DNA from: Stella humosa | GTDB taxonomy: Bacteria > Pseudomonadota > Alphaproteobacteria > ATCC43930 > Allostellaceae | Length of the DNA stretch: 64,000 bases | Direction: 5' to 3' | Assembly (NCBI RefSeq): GCF_006738645.1 | Contig: NZ_AP019700.1 | Coordinates: 1,252,001 to 1,316,000 of the forward strand | In this document: piece after piece, positions 45,242 through 56,549 of the stretch | How positions within the stretch are numbered: the first letter of the stretch is position 1 | Layout of the letters: the number at the start of each line of letters is the position of its first letter | The notes under the pieces: generated by a model | What the model saw: only the letters and a program-made list of their open reading frames with translations | Database searches by the model: none | What the model was told of the DNA's origin: nothing | Position numbers and translations under genes: made by a program

Positions 45242-45943
45242 TTGAACCTCCTGTTGCCGCAGAAGTCACTTGTCGGCATCGGCCTGTACACGCCGGCCGA
45301 GGCCGCGCGCCTGAGCGACGTGCCGGCGTCCAGGCTCGTCCGCTGGCTGAAGGGGCATCGGATCGGGGCGCGGTTCTACGAGCCGCTGTGGCGGCCGCAG
45401 GTCGATCTGGGCGACGGGTCGACCCACCTCGGCTTCCGCGACCTGCTGCAGGTCAAGATGGCCGATGCCTTCATCGGCTGGGGGCTGCCGCCTCAGCGCG
45501 TCCGTCTCGTCATCGAGCGGGCCCGCGAGTGGCTGGGCGATGAACATCCACTTGCCACGAACCGGTTCAAGACCGATGGCCGAACCATTTTCATGGAAGT
45601 GGTCGAGGACAGCGGCGACGCCAGGCTGATCGACCTCGCGCGCAATCAGTGGACCATGCGCGACATCGTCGCCCCGTTCATGAAGCAGGTCGATTTCGGC
45701 GACGGCGGTGTACCCCTTCGCTGGTGGCCGGCCGGGCGGTCGGGGGGCGTGTTTCTCGACCCAAGCCACTCCTTCGGTCAGCCGATCGAGGCGGACAGTC
45801 ACGTTCCGGCGGCAATCCTGGCGGCTGCGTCGCTGGCTGAAGGCTCGGTCGAGGCGGCCGCGCGGGCATGGGGCGTCAAGGTCTCGTCCGTGCGGCGGGC
45901 GGTGGCGTTCGAGCAGATTCTGGACCAGCCAAGCGCCGCGTGA
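45242..45943 (+). CDS. Antitoxin: HTH plus DUF433-like protein
   Basis: A 233-residue protein. The start is a TTG at 45242, with AGGGGAA about 9 bases before. An N-terminal MerR-type HTH (Y-T-P-A-E-A-A-R-L-S-D-V-P-A) precedes a DUF433-like C-terminal part (A-A-I-L-A-A-A-S-L-A-E-G-S-V-E-A-A-A-R-A). Its stop overlaps the GTG start of the PIN-like toxin. It would bind and inactivate the toxin and repress the promoter. Confidence 0.75.
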   Translation: MNLLLPQKSLVGIGLYTPAEAARLSDVPASRLVRWLKGHRIGARFYEPLWRPQVDLGDGSTHLGFRDLLQVKMADAFIGWGLPPQRVRLVIERAREWLGDEHPLATNRFKTDGRTIFMEVVEDSGDARLIDLARNQWTMRDIVAPFMKQVDFGDGGVPLRWWPAGRSGGVFLDPSHSFGQPIEADSHVPAAILAAASLAEGSVEAAARAWGVKVSSVRRAVAFEQILDQPSAA

Positions 45944-46350
45944 AGGTCTTCTTCGATAACTGCACGTCCCCGGTACTGGCCGCGACACTTTGCGGCTACA
46001 TCGCCCATCTCGGTCACGAGGCGATCCATATCAAGGACTTGCCGTGCGGCCGCCATGCGAGCGATATCGAGTGGATCGCTCTACTTGGCGCCGATGCGGA
46101 TGAATGGCTGGTCGTGACCGGGGACGGCCGCATTGTTCGCAACAAGGCCGAGCGTGCCGCCTATCGGGCCGCCGGCCTTCGCGGCTTCGTGCTGGAGCCG
46201 GGTTTCCAGAAGACGCCGCTGAACCAAGTGGCTTCGGCTCTGCTGTGGCGTTGGCCGGACATGGCCAAGATCGCTAGCCTCGTCGGCGGGCCGGCGCTCT
46301 ACAGTCTGCCCGTTCGCCGTGGCAGCCGGATCACCACACTGCCGCTGTAG
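45940..46350 (+). CDS. Toxin: VapC45/PIN-like (DUF5615-type) ribonuclease
   Basis: A 136-residue protein from a GTG at 45940. The start V-K-V-F-F-D-N-C-T-S-P carries the first acidic residue, H-I-K-D-L-P follows near residue 31, and W-L-V-V-T-G-D-G-R-I near residue 62-71 the second acidic cluster. This PIN-like family is used as VapC45 toxin. The GTGA overlap with the antitoxin couples translation so the antitoxin is made first. TTG and GTG starts may limit the amount. Convergent with phnY. Confidence 0.78.
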   Translation: MKVFFDNCTSPVLAATLCGYIAHLGHEAIHIKDLPCGRHASDIEWIALLGADADEWLVVTGDGRIVRNKAERAAYRAAGLRGFVLEPGFQKTPLNQVASALLWRWPDMAKIASLVGGPALYSLPVRRGSRITTLPL

Positions 46351-46392
46351 CGGGACGGGCAGGGCTCGGTCGAACCCCGCCCGCCCTCATCC

Positions 46393-47847
46393 TCACCCCC
46401 AGGGCAGGGAGTAGGTCTTCACGTTGGTGAAGGCCTTCATCGCCTCCAGCACGCCTTCCTTGTAGCCCAGGCCCGAATCCTTGATGCCGCCGAAGGGCGA
46501 GGATTCGATGCGGTAGCCGGGGACCTCGCGGACGTTGACCGTGCCGACGTTCAGCTCCTGGACGAAGCGGGTGATGTAGTCCAGCCGGTTGGTGACGATG
46601 CCCGACGACAGGCCGTAGGCCGTGCCGTTGGAAATCCGGATCGCCTCGTCGATATCGCGGAAGCGCAGGATCGGCGAGACGGGGCCGAACGTCTCCTCCA
46701 TCACCAGCGGCGCGTCGACCGGGACATGGTCGACCACCGTCGGCGCGTAGAGCGCGCCCCGGCGCTCGTGCCCGTGCAGCAGGCGGGCGCCTCTGGCGAT
46801 GGCATCGGTCACGCGGCCCTCGATGCGGGTCGCCGATTCCTCGTCGATGACCGTGCCCATGTCGGTCGCCGGGTCCATCGGATCGCCGTACTTCAGCGCC
46901 TTGGTCTTCTCCACCAGGCGGGCCGCGAAGGCGTCGGCCAGGCTCTCATGCACCAGCATGCGCTTGACGGCCGTGCAGCGCTGGCCGGAGTTCTTGTAGG
47001 AACCGGCGGCGGCCAGCGTCGTGGCCTCCTCCAGGTCGGCGTCCTCCATCACGATCAGCGGGTCGTTGCCGCCCAGTTCCAGCACGCAGCGGCGATAGCC
47101 CAGGTTGTCGGCGATCCACTTGCCGACGCCGACGCCGCCCGTGAAGGTGACGAGGTCTATCTCCGGGCACTTGATGAGCGCCAGGCCGATCTCGCGCGGG
47201 TCGCCGGTCACCACCTGGAACATCGCCGGCGGCAGGCCCGCCTCGTAGAGGATGTCGGCCAGCAGGAAGGCCGTCAGCGGCGTCTTCTCGGACGGCTTCA
47301 GGACCATCTTGTTGTTGGTGGCGATCGACGGCGCGATCTTGTGCGCCACCTGGTTCAGCGGATGGTTGAAGGGCGTGATGGCCGAGATCGCGCGCAGGGG
47401 GTCGCGCTGGGTGTAGATGCGCCGCTTCTTGCCGTGCGGGCTGATGTCGCACGAGAAGATCTGCCCGTCGTCGTTGAGCGCGGCTTGGCCCGCCAGCATG
47501 AAGACGTCGTGGGCGCGGCCGACCTCGTAGACGGAATCCTTCTTCGACAGCCCGGATTCCAGCGTGATCAGGTCGCTCACCTCGGCCGTGCGCTCGACCA
47601 GGATGCGGGCGGTGCGCTGCAGGATGGCCCCGCGCTCGTGCCGCGACAGCGGCGAGCGGAAGGCGGCGGCCACCTCGAAGGCGCGGGCCACGTCGGCCTC
47701 GGTCGCCTTGGGCACCGAGCCGATGACGCGGTTGTCCCAGGGGTAGTGGACGTCGATCCGGCGCGGGTTGTCGACCCGCTCGCCCGCGATGCGCAGCGTC
47801 TCGTGGCGGAGGCCGTCGGCCTCGAAGTTCTTCGGAAGTGCGGTCAT
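46393..47847 (-). CDS. phnY: Phosphonoacetaldehyde dehydrogenase PhnY
   Basis: A 484-residue aldehyde dehydrogenase. N-H-P-L-N (oxyanion Asn), [10 protein letters not shown] (NAD loop), L-E-L-G-G-N-D-P (Glu) and N-S-G-Q-R-C-T-A (catalytic Cys) are all present. It sits 6 bases after phnA and would oxidise phosphonoacetaldehyde to phosphonoacetate for it. The T-I-N/V-R-E-V-P-G segment and context favour PhnY over general aldehyde dehydrogenases. Last gene of the operon. Confidence 0.9.
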   Translation of the reverse strand: MTALPKNFEADGLRHETLRIAGERVDNPRRIDVHYPWDNRVIGSVPKATEADVARAFEVAAAFRSPLSRHERGAILQRTARILVERTAEVSDLITLESGLSKKDSVYEVGRAHDVFMLAGQAALNDDGQIFSCDISPHGKKRRIYTQRDPLRAISAITPFNHPLNQVAHKIAPSIATNNKMVLKPSEKTPLTAFLLADILYEAGLPPAMFQVVTGDPREIGLALIKCPEIDLVTFTGGVGVGKWIADNLGYRRCVLELGGNDPLIVMEDADLEEATTLAAAGSYKNSGQRCTAVKRMLVHESLADAFAARLVEKTKALKYGDPMDPATDMGTVIDEESATRIEGRVTDAIARGARLLHGHERRGALYAPTVVDHVPVDAPLVMEETFGPVSPILRFRDIDEAIRISNGTAYGLSSGIVTNRLDYITRFVQELNVGTVNVREVPGYRIESSPFGGIKDSGLGYKEGVLEAMKAFTNVKTYSLPWG

Positions 47848-47853
47848 GACGCC

Positions 47854-50255
<2,402 letters not shown>

Positions 50256-50328
50256 CGAGGGGGGGCTCCGGATCGGGGATTTGGTTGGAGGATGGCGAGC
50301 CTTCTTGTATAAGTCCAATCCCGATCCT

Positions 50329-50343
50329 CTATGTGAAGCATAG
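50329..50343. promoter_or_regulatory. LysR-type T-N11-A operator between phnW and the regulator
   Basis: CTATG-TGAAG-CATAG is a perfect 5-bp dyad and contains the LysR T-N11-A core at 50330-50342. It lies 9 bases before the LysR ATG and 73 bases before phnW, in an AT-rich patch. It could be the recognition or autoregulatory site. Confidence 0.7.
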
Positions 50344-50352
50344 AAGAAATCT

Positions 50353-51210
50353 ATGTTTCAGACCCAGCTCCGCGCCTTCCACGCCGTCGCCGTCGAGGGC
50401 AGCTTCACCCGCGCGGCCGCGCGCCTGGGCGTCACCCAGCCGACGCTGTCGGCCCAGGTGAAAGCGATCGAGGAACATTGCGGGGCGGCCCTGTTCGATC
50501 GCCTCGGCCGGCGCGTGGTGCTGACCGATTTCGGCCGCCGCCTGCTCGACGTCACGCAGCGCCTGGCCGACGCGGAGGCCGCCGCGGCCGAACTGATCGG
50601 CGACGCGCGCACGCTGCGCACCGGCCGCCTGCGGGTGGCGGCCGACAGCCCCTATCACGTGGCGCCGCTGTTGGCGGCCTTCCATGGACGCTATCCGGGC
50701 GTGCAGGCGATCCTGTCGATCGGCAATGCCGGCGCCGTGCTGGACGACCTGCTGCATTTCGCGGCCGATGTCGCGATCCTGGCCGACGTGCCCGACGACC
50801 CGCGCCTGCACGCGGTGCCCTGCGGCCGCCACCGGGTGGTGATCGTCGTACCCCGCGAGCATCCCTGGGCCGCCCGGCCGATGGTGGCCCCGGCGGAACT
50901 CGCCGGCCAGCCCATGGTCCTGCGCGAGGCAGGCTCCGTCACCCGCCGCCTGTTCGAGGCGCGCCTGGCCGTAGCCGGCATCCGCCCCCGCATCGTCATG
51001 GAGATCGAAAGCCGCGAGGCGGTGCGCGAGGCCGTCGCCGCCGGCATCGGCCTGGCGGTGGTGTCGGAGGCGGAGTTCGGCGCCGACGCGCGCCTGGCTA
51101 TGGTGCCGGTCGACGACCCCCTGCTGGTCACCCGCGAGTTCGTCGTCTGCCGCACCGACCGGCGGCGGGTGGCGGTGGTGCGGGCGTTCCTGGAACTGGT
51201 GCCGGGGTAG
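50353..51210 (+). CDS. LysR-family regulator of the phnWAY operon
   Basis: A 285-residue LysR regulator. The N-terminal winged HTH is clear (F-H-A-V-A-V-E-G-S-F-T-R-A-A, L-G-V-T-Q-P-T-L-S near residues 25-33), followed by the two-lobed effector domain. It is divergent from phnW with the operator between, so it most likely activates phnWAY in response to 2-aminoethylphosphonate or a product. Similar regulators beside phnWAY are known in other proteobacteria. Confidence 0.9.
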   Translation: MFQTQLRAFHAVAVEGSFTRAAARLGVTQPTLSAQVKAIEEHCGAALFDRLGRRVVLTDFGRRLLDVTQRLADAEAAAAELIGDARTLRTGRLRVAADSPYHVAPLLAAFHGRYPGVQAILSIGNAGAVLDDLLHFAADVAILADVPDDPRLHAVPCGRHRVVIVVPREHPWAARPMVAPAELAGQPMVLREAGSVTRRLFEARLAVAGIRPRIVMEIESREAVREAVAAGIGLAVVSEAEFGADARLAMVPVDDPLLVTREFVVCRTDRRRVAVVRAFLELVPG

Positions 51211-51212
51211 GG

Positions 51213-51239
51213 GGGCGGGAACCGCGCAGGTTCCCGCCC
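51213..51239. terminator. Bidirectional-type hairpin between convergent genes
   Basis: A perfect 11-bp stem (GGGCGGGAACC / GGTTCCCGCCC) with a 5-base loop fills the 34-base gap between the LysR stop and the binding-protein stop. No T-run, but the position between convergent genes fits a terminator. Confidence 0.65.
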
Positions 51240-51244
51240 GCCTG

Positions 51245-52270
51245 CTACTTGCGCGCCTTGTCCGCGACCTCGTTCGTGTAGACCTTGCTCACGTCCTCGC
51301 CGTACTTCTCTTCCGAGAAGTTGTTGAGGAAGCGCACGACGTTCTCCAGGTGCGGGCGCTCGATCGCGACCGACTTGGGGAAGGCCGGGTTCAGGGCGGC
51401 CCAGGCGGCGTCGAAGATCGGCTTCTCGGTCTGGGCGAAGTGCTGGGGGTGGATGGCGTCGCGCGCCTTCGGCCCCTCGACCGGGTCGTGCATGGTATCG
51501 AGCGCCTGCTGGAAGGCACGCACCGTGCGCACCGCCTTCTCGGGGTTCTTCGCGAGCCAGCGGCGCGAGGTGATGAGGGTGACGTAGAGGAAGCCGTTCA
51601 GTTCCTCGAGCTGCCCGGCCGCGCCGTCTATCAAGAGGAAGCCGCCATGCTTCTGGACGGCCAGGTCGCTGGCGGGGTTGGAGAAGGCGGCCGCGTCGAT
51701 GCGCTTGGCCAGGAACGCCGCCAGCACGTCCGACCCGCCGCCCAGGAAGGCGATGGTGGCGTCGCGCTCGGGGTTCAGGCCGGCGCGGGCCAGCATGTAC
51801 TGCATGATCTGGTGGGTGCCGCTGCCCGCACCGCTGACGCCGATGCGCAGGCCCTTCAACGCCTTCAGCCGCTCGGCCTCGGTGCTGGCGGGTGTCAGCC
51901 CGCGTTCCTTGGCGATGTCGCCGCGGATCACGGCATTGATCGAGAACTGGGTCATCAGCGAGGCGATGACGACCGCGTCCGTGCCCTTGTCGACCGCGCG
52001 CAGCGCGCTGGAGGCCGCGCCCACATAGATGTCGACATTGCCGCCCAGGACTGCCGCCAAGGCGGCACTGCCGCCCGCCTTGAAGTGGACGATCTCGGAT
52101 TCCAGGCCCTGCTGCTTGAAGAAGCCCATCGTGTCCGCGACGTAGACCGGGGCATAGAGCATGCTGGCGGCGGTGAAGGAGAAGCGGACCTTCTCCTGCG
52201 CGGCGGCGGGGGCGGCAAGGCCGATGCCGACCGCCACCAGGGCAGCGGCGATCCAGGACGGCGAACGCAT
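51245..52270 (-). CDS. NitT/TauT-type ABC substrate-binding protein
   Basis: A 341-residue exported protein of the NMT1/SsuA fold. Signal peptide ends A-A-P-A-A-A-Q; the mature part starts V-R-F-S-F-T-A-A-S and has Y-V-A-D-T-M-G-F-F-K-Q-Q-G-L, G-S-A-A-L-A-A-V and G-V-S-G-A-G-S-G-T-H. GGAGGAAAC is directly before ATG 52270. Last of the leftward ABC operon. Ligand unknown: sulfonate, phosphonate, pyrimidine or other. Confidence 0.85.
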   Translation of the reverse strand: MRSPSWIAAALVAVGIGLAAPAAAQEKVRFSFTAASMLYAPVYVADTMGFFKQQGLESEIVHFKAGGSAALAAVLGGNVDIYVGAASSALRAVDKGTDAVVIASLMTQFSINAVIRGDIAKERGLTPASTEAERLKALKGLRIGVSGAGSGTHQIMQYMLARAGLNPERDATIAFLGGGSDVLAAFLAKRIDAAAFSNPASDLAVQKHGGFLLIDGAAGQLEELNGFLYVTLITSRRWLAKNPEKAVRTVRAFQQALDTMHDPVEGPKARDAIHPQHFAQTEKPIFDAAWAALNPAFPKSVAIERPHLENVVRFLNNFSEEKYGEDVSKVYTNEVADKARK

Positions 52271-52290
52271 GTTTCCTCCGGGGGGTGTCT

Positions 52291-53079
52291 TCATATGGAC
52301 ATTTCGCGCACCGCCTGGCCGCGCTGCCAGGGCATGGCGCGATATTCGAACAGCTTGACCGCCAGGTTGAGGCAGAGCGCCAGCAGCACGATCGCCAGCA
52401 AGGCGGCGAACACGCCGGCCGTGTTGAACTGCCCGGCGGCGTCGGCCAGCAGGTAGCCCAGCCCCTGGTTGGCGGCGATCAGCTCGCCGACGATGGCGCC
52501 GATCAGCGCGTAGGGCACCGACAGGCGCAACCCCGCGAAGACCCAGGTGACGGCCGACGGCAGCACCACCTTGGTCAGCACGTGGCGCTCGTTCGCCCCC
52601 ATCAATCGCAGGATGGCGATGAGCTCGCGGCTGACGTTGCGCACGCCCGTGTAGGTGTTGAGGAAGACCAGGAAGAAGACGACCGTCGCCGTCAGAATGA
52701 TCTTCATGTCCATGCCGATGCCGAACCACAGCACGAACAAGGGCGCCAGCGCGATCTTCGGCAGGCTGTAGAACATGGTGATGAACGGGTCGAGCACGTC
52801 GGCCAGCAGTTGCAGCCGGCCCAGCAGGATGCCGGCCGTCATTCCGGCCAGCCCGCCCAGCGCGAAGCCGGCCACCGCCTCGGTGATGGTGATGCCGGCG
52901 TGATAGAAGAGCCGGCCGCTCTTCACCCAGCTCCAGGCAACCGCACCGATCGCCGACGGGCGGCTGACGAAGAACTCCTCGAACAGGCGGCCGGACGCCA
53001 GCTCCCACCCGCCCAGCACCGCCGCCAGCAGCAGCGCGCGCAAGGCCCAGATGGCGGGGCGGCCCAGGGTGGACTTCAT
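52291..53079 (-). CDS. NitT/TauT-type ABC permease
   Basis: A 262-residue permease with six hydrophobic helices and the E-A-A-like loop (L-I-A-I-L-R-L-M-G-A-N-E-R-H-V-L). It starts at ATG 53079, 10 bases after the ATPase stop. The SsuC/TauC type. It forms the channel of the importer. Confidence 0.88.
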   Translation of the reverse strand: MKSTLGRPAIWALRALLLAAVLGGWELASGRLFEEFFVSRPSAIGAVAWSWVKSGRLFYHAGITITEAVAGFALGGLAGMTAGILLGRLQLLADVLDPFITMFYSLPKIALAPLFVLWFGIGMDMKIILTATVVFFLVFLNTYTGVRNVSRELIAILRLMGANERHVLTKVVLPSAVTWVFAGLRLSVPYALIGAIVGELIAANQGLGYLLADAAGQFNTAGVFAALLAIVLLALCLNLAVKLFEYRAMPWQRGQAVREMSI

Positions 53080-53089
53080 CGGCTGGTCT

Positions 53090-53938
53090 TCATCGGGTGG
53101 GCTCCATGTCGGCATGGGTGGCGATGCTGGGTGCCAGCAGGTCCCATAGCTCGGCCGTCAGCTCGACATAGCGGCGGTCGTGGCGCAGCCGCAGCAGGTC
53201 GCGGTCGCGCGGCAGCGGCACGTCGACGATGCGCCGGATGGTACCGGGGCGCGGGCTGAAGACGGCGCAGCGGTCGGCCAGCGCCACGGCCTCGTCCAGG
53301 TCGTGGGTGACGAACAGCACGGTCTTGCCGAGGTCGCGGCAGAGCTTGCGGATCTCGATCTGCATGCCGAGGCGAAGTTGGGCGTCGAGCGCGCCGAACG
53401 GCTCGTCCATCAGCAAGGTCTCGGGGTCGTAGGCCAGCAGGCGGGCCAGCGCGCAGCGCTTGCGCATGCCGCCCGAAAGCTGGGTCGGATAGGATTTCTC
53501 GAACCCCGTCAGCCCGACCAGGCCGACCAGTGCCTGCACCCGCTCGCGGATCTCGGCCCGCGACCGGCCCTGGATCTCCAGCGGCACGGCGATGTTGCCG
53601 GCGACGTCGCGCCAGGGCAGCAGGTGGTCGCTCTGCGTCATGTAGCCGACCGAGCGGTTGTAGCCGTCGACCGGCTGGCCGCGATAGCGCACGGTCCCGG
53701 CGCTGGCGGGGAAGAGGCCGGCGACCGCATTCAGCAAGGTCGACTTGCCGCAGCCGGACGGCCCGACGAGCGTCACGAACTCGCCTTCGTCGACGGTCAG
53801 GTTCACGTCGCGCGCGGCATGCACGGTGCCGCCCGGCACCTCGAACGACTTGCCGAACCCCTCGAAGGAGATCAGCCCAGCCGCGGGCCCGGGCATGGAT
53901 GCCGGAGCCTGTCGGCCAAGGCCGGCCGTGATCGCCAT
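53090..53938 (-). CDS. NitT/TauT-type ABC ATPase
   Basis: A 282-residue ATPase: Walker A G-P-S-G-C-G-K-S-T, signature L-S-G-G-M-R-K-R, Walker B L-L-M-D-E-P-F-G-A-L-D and V-T-H-D-L-D-E-A. The order of the class (SsuB/TauB). First gene of the leftward operon, divergent from the GntR regulator with a 73-base spacer that holds an AT-rich repeat. Confidence 0.9.
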   Translation of the reverse strand: MAITAGLGRQAPASMPGPAAGLISFEGFGKSFEVPGGTVHAARDVNLTVDEGEFVTLVGPSGCGKSTLLNAVAGLFPASAGTVRYRGQPVDGYNRSVGYMTQSDHLLPWRDVAGNIAVPLEIQGRSRAEIRERVQALVGLVGLTGFEKSYPTQLSGGMRKRCALARLLAYDPETLLMDEPFGALDAQLRLGMQIEIRKLCRDLGKTVLFVTHDLDEAVALADRCAVFSPRPGTIRRIVDVPLPRDRDLLRLRHDRRYVELTAELWDLLAPSIATHADMEPTR

Positions 53939-53964
53939 TGCGTTTCCCCCGCCCCGGTGCTTAG

Positions 53965-53984
53965 GTTATCTTGTTATAAAGTTA
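53965..53984. promoter_or_regulatory. Three GTTA half-sites at 8-bp steps, putative GntR operator
   Basis: GTTA occurs at 53965, 53973 and 53981 inside the only AT-rich patch between the ABC operon and the divergent GntR gene. The 8-base steps are regular. It is the natural place for the GntR operator and the promoters. The assignment is inference from position and pattern. Confidence 0.45.
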
Positions 53985-54011
53985 GTACATCCTGCTGTGG
54001 CGGAGCGTCGA

Positions 54012-54848
54012 GTGTCAAGCACGGTGCCAGCGATCGCCGGTCTGGAGATGCCGGCCGCCACGATGCCGGAGGCCGGCCTGGTGCGGTCGGTCGGGGCCGC
54101 CCTCCATCGCCAGGTGTTCGTCGTCCTCAAGGACTGGATCGTGTCGGGGCGCTATGCCGCCGGCCGCGCCCTGCTGCCGGAAGAGGCGCTGGCGCGGGCC
54201 TTCGGCGTGTCGCGGATCACCGTGCGCCGCGCCCTGGCCGACCTGGAGCAGGCGGGCCTGGTGGAGCGTCGGCACGGCCGCGGCACCTTCGTGCGCCCGC
54301 CGCCCGCGGCCGAGCCCCTGCAGCACGCCGTGGCCGACGTCGAGGCGGCGATCGCCCGCACCGGCCAGCTTCGCGCCCGGGTGCTGGAGTTCGACCATGT
54401 CGTGCCGCCGCCCGACGTGCGTGCGGCGCTGGAACTGGCGGTGGGGGAGAAGGCCCAGCGCGCCGTGCGCGTCCGCCACCGCGACGGGCTGCCGATCATG
54501 CATCTGACGACCTATGTGCCGGATGCGATTGGCCGAACCTACGACCGCGCCGACATGGAGACGACGCCGCTCTACGAGCTGCTGCGCCGGGCGGGCCGCG
54601 GCTATCGCCGGGCCGAGCAGCGGATCGGGGCGGCACTGGCCGACCCCCACATCGCCGGCCTGCTGCAACTGGATGCCGGCGCGCCGCTCTTGCATATCCG
54701 TCGCCGGCTGCTGGATGGCGACGGCCGCCCGGTCGAGGACCTGACCATGCTGGCCTCGCCGCAGCGCTACCAGCTTCGCACCGTCCATAACTGGGAAGAC
54801 CCGGCCGCCGGGCCCATCGTGTCCTACGAGACCACGCTCGCCGAGTGA
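54012..54848 (+). CDS. GntR/HutC-family regulator with UTRA domain
   Basis: A 278-residue regulator. The GntR winged HTH is at residues about 35-98 (L-L-P-E-E-A-L-A-R-A-F-G-V-S-R-I-T-V-R-R-A-L, R-R-H-G-R-G-T-F-V), and the UTRA ligand domain follows (V-P-P-P-D-V, Y-V-P-D-A-I, L-H-I-R-R-R-L). GTG at 54012 is preferred as it follows a GGAG; ATG at 54048 is also possible. It probably controls both the divergent ABC operon and the downstream lyase gene. Confidence 0.88.
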   Translation: MSSTVPAIAGLEMPAATMPEAGLVRSVGAALHRQVFVVLKDWIVSGRYAAGRALLPEEALARAFGVSRITVRRALADLEQAGLVERRHGRGTFVRPPPAAEPLQHAVADVEAAIARTGQLRARVLEFDHVVPPPDVRAALELAVGEKAQRAVRVRHRDGLPIMHLTTYVPDAIGRTYDRADMETTPLYELLRRAGRGYRRAEQRIGAALADPHIAGLLQLDAGAPLLHIRRRLLDGDGRPVEDLTMLASPQRYQLRTVHNWEDPAAGPIVSYETTLAE

Positions 54849-54887
54849 GCGTGCGCCGCCAACCGACCACCAGGGGAGAGAACGCTC

Positions 54888-55790
54888 ATGACATCCGGTG
54901 CTACCAAGCTGCGCGCCCAGCTTCACCAGGACGGCTTCGTCCTGGCGCCCGGCGCCTATGACTGCATTACCGCCCGCATGATCCGCCATGCCGGCTTCCA
55001 GGCCGTCTACATGACGGGCGCCGGCACCTCGGCCTCGCTGGGCTATCCCGACTATGGCCTCGTGACCATGTCCGAGATGGCCGACAATGCCGGCCGCATC
55101 GCCAACGCCGTCGGCATCCCGGTCATCGCCGACGCCGACACCGGCTACGGAAACGAGCTCAACACCGTGCGCACCGTCCACGAGTACGAGCGCCGCGGCG
55201 TCGCCGGCTTCCACATCGAGGACCAGGAGATGCCCAAGCGCTGCGGCCACCTGGAAGACAAGGTGCTGGTGCCGCTCGACGACTACCTGGCCAAGATCCG
55301 GGCGGCCGTGGGCGCCCGCCGCAACCCCGACTTCCTGGTCATCGCGCGCACCGATTCGCGCGCCGTCATGGGCTTCGACGAAGCGATCCGCCGCGCCAAC
55401 GCCGCCCTGGCCGCCGGCGCCGACATGGCCTTCGTCGAGGCGCCGCAGACGATGGAGGAGGTGGCGGCCGTGCCCAAGCTGGTGCACGGGCCCTGCCTGC
55501 TGAACATGGTGTTCCGCGGCAAGACGCCCCTGTCGCCGGTGAAGGATGTCCAGGCCATGGGCTATCGCATGGCGATCATGCCCAGCGTGCTGTTCCGCTC
55601 GGTCATCGGCATGTGCGAGACGGTGCTGGACGAACTGCGCGAGACCGGCGTCCATCCCGAGCTGAAGACCAAGTTCTCGGTCGCCGAGGGCTTCCGCCGC
55701 ATGGGCGGGGACTATTGGGACCCGCTGCGCACCAAGTTCCGCGTGCCGCAGGAAGCCGAACTGGGGCAGGCCAAGGCCGCAGCGGAGTAG
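54888..55790 (+). CDS. Isocitrate lyase/PEP mutase-family enzyme
   Basis: A 300-residue TIM-barrel enzyme. D-A-D-T-G-Y-G-N (Mg loop), H-I-E-D-Q and K-R-C-G-H (active-site Cys loop) identify the superfamily; this combination is found in 2-methylisocitrate lyases, carboxyphosphonoenolpyruvate mutase-like proteins and oxaloacetate decarboxylases. The active-site Cys favours a lyase over PEP mutase. GGGGAG is before the ATG. It lies in the same direction as the GntR gene, 39 bases on, and probably breaks down the compound the importer brings in. Confidence 0.85.
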   Translation: MTSGATKLRAQLHQDGFVLAPGAYDCITARMIRHAGFQAVYMTGAGTSASLGYPDYGLVTMSEMADNAGRIANAVGIPVIADADTGYGNELNTVRTVHEYERRGVAGFHIEDQEMPKRCGHLEDKVLVPLDDYLAKIRAAVGARRNPDFLVIARTDSRAVMGFDEAIRRANAALAAGADMAFVEAPQTMEEVAAVPKLVHGPCLLNMVFRGKTPLSPVKDVQAMGYRMAIMPSVLFRSVIGMCETVLDELRETGVHPELKTKFSVAEGFRRMGGDYWDPLRTKFRVPQEAELGQAKAAAE

Positions 55791-55921
55791 CCGGATCGGT
55801 CGGCGCGCGGCGGACGGTTGCCGCGCGCCGGACCAGCACGTTCCAGCCCATGCTGCGGATCGCGGGATGTGGCAGCCTGCGCTATGCTCCGCGCCAACGG
55901 TCGAGCAGCGGGGTGGAACGC

Positions 55922-56515
55922 ATGGACATCAATGTTGGGATCGTTCTTTTCGAGGACGCCGAGGAGCTGGATTTCGTCGGCCCGTGGGAAGTCTTCGGCA
56001 TGGCCGCCCACGAGCGCCGGGAGCTGAAGCCCTTCTTCGTGGCCGAGCGCGCCGGCGTCATCCGCTGCGCCAAGGGCATGCGGGTGGTGGCCGACCACAG
56101 CTTCGACGACGCGCCGCGCATCGACGTGCTGCTGGTGCCGGGCGGGCAGGGGACCCGGCGCGAGGTTTCCAACCGCGCCATGATCGACTGGATCGCGCGG
56201 GTGGCGCCTGGTTGCCGCTGGGTCACCAGCGTGTGCACCGGATCGCTGCTGCTGGTGGAGGCCGGGCCCGGCCGCGGCAAGCAGGTGACGACCCACTGGG
56301 GTTTCGTCGAGACCCTGCGCCGGCGCGAGGACGCCACCGTGCTGGACGACGTCCGCTTCGTGCGCGACGGCAACCTCGTCACGTCGGCCGGGGTGTCGGC
56401 CGGCATCGACATGTCGCTGTGGCTGATCGGGCAGCTCTACGACCCCGCCTTCGCACGCCACGTCCAGCGCCGGATGGAGTACGATCCCGCCCCGCCCTAT
56501 ACAGCGGCGGCGTGA
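55922..56515 (+). CDS. DJ-1/PfpI-family protein (isonitrile hydratase-like)
   Basis: A 197-residue protein of the class I glutaminase-like fold. V-T-S-V-C-T-G-S-L-L-L carries the nucleophile at Cys105; a Glu/Asp at residues 14-17 and D-F-V-G-P-W-E-V-F are typical of the isonitrile-hydratase/ThiJ group rather than deglycases. The function may be a hydratase or a ligand-sensing protein. It starts 131 bases after the lyase gene. Confidence 0.85.
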   Translation: MDINVGIVLFEDAEELDFVGPWEVFGMAAHERRELKPFFVAERAGVIRCAKGMRVVADHSFDDAPRIDVLLVPGGQGTRREVSNRAMIDWIARVAPGCRWVTSVCTGSLLLVEAGPGRGKQVTTHWGFVETLRRREDATVLDDVRFVRDGNLVTSAGVSAGIDMSLWLIGQLYDPAFARHVQRRMEYDPAPPYTAAA

Positions 56516-56549
56516 ACCGATTTTCGTTCCCAGAGAGAGGCCAAGTTCC

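Noticed and set aside
54888-55790. Phosphoenolpyruvate mutase making phosphonates
   Set aside because: The K-R-C-G-H loop with active-site Cys points to the lyase branch, and no phosphonopyruvate decarboxylase is nearby.
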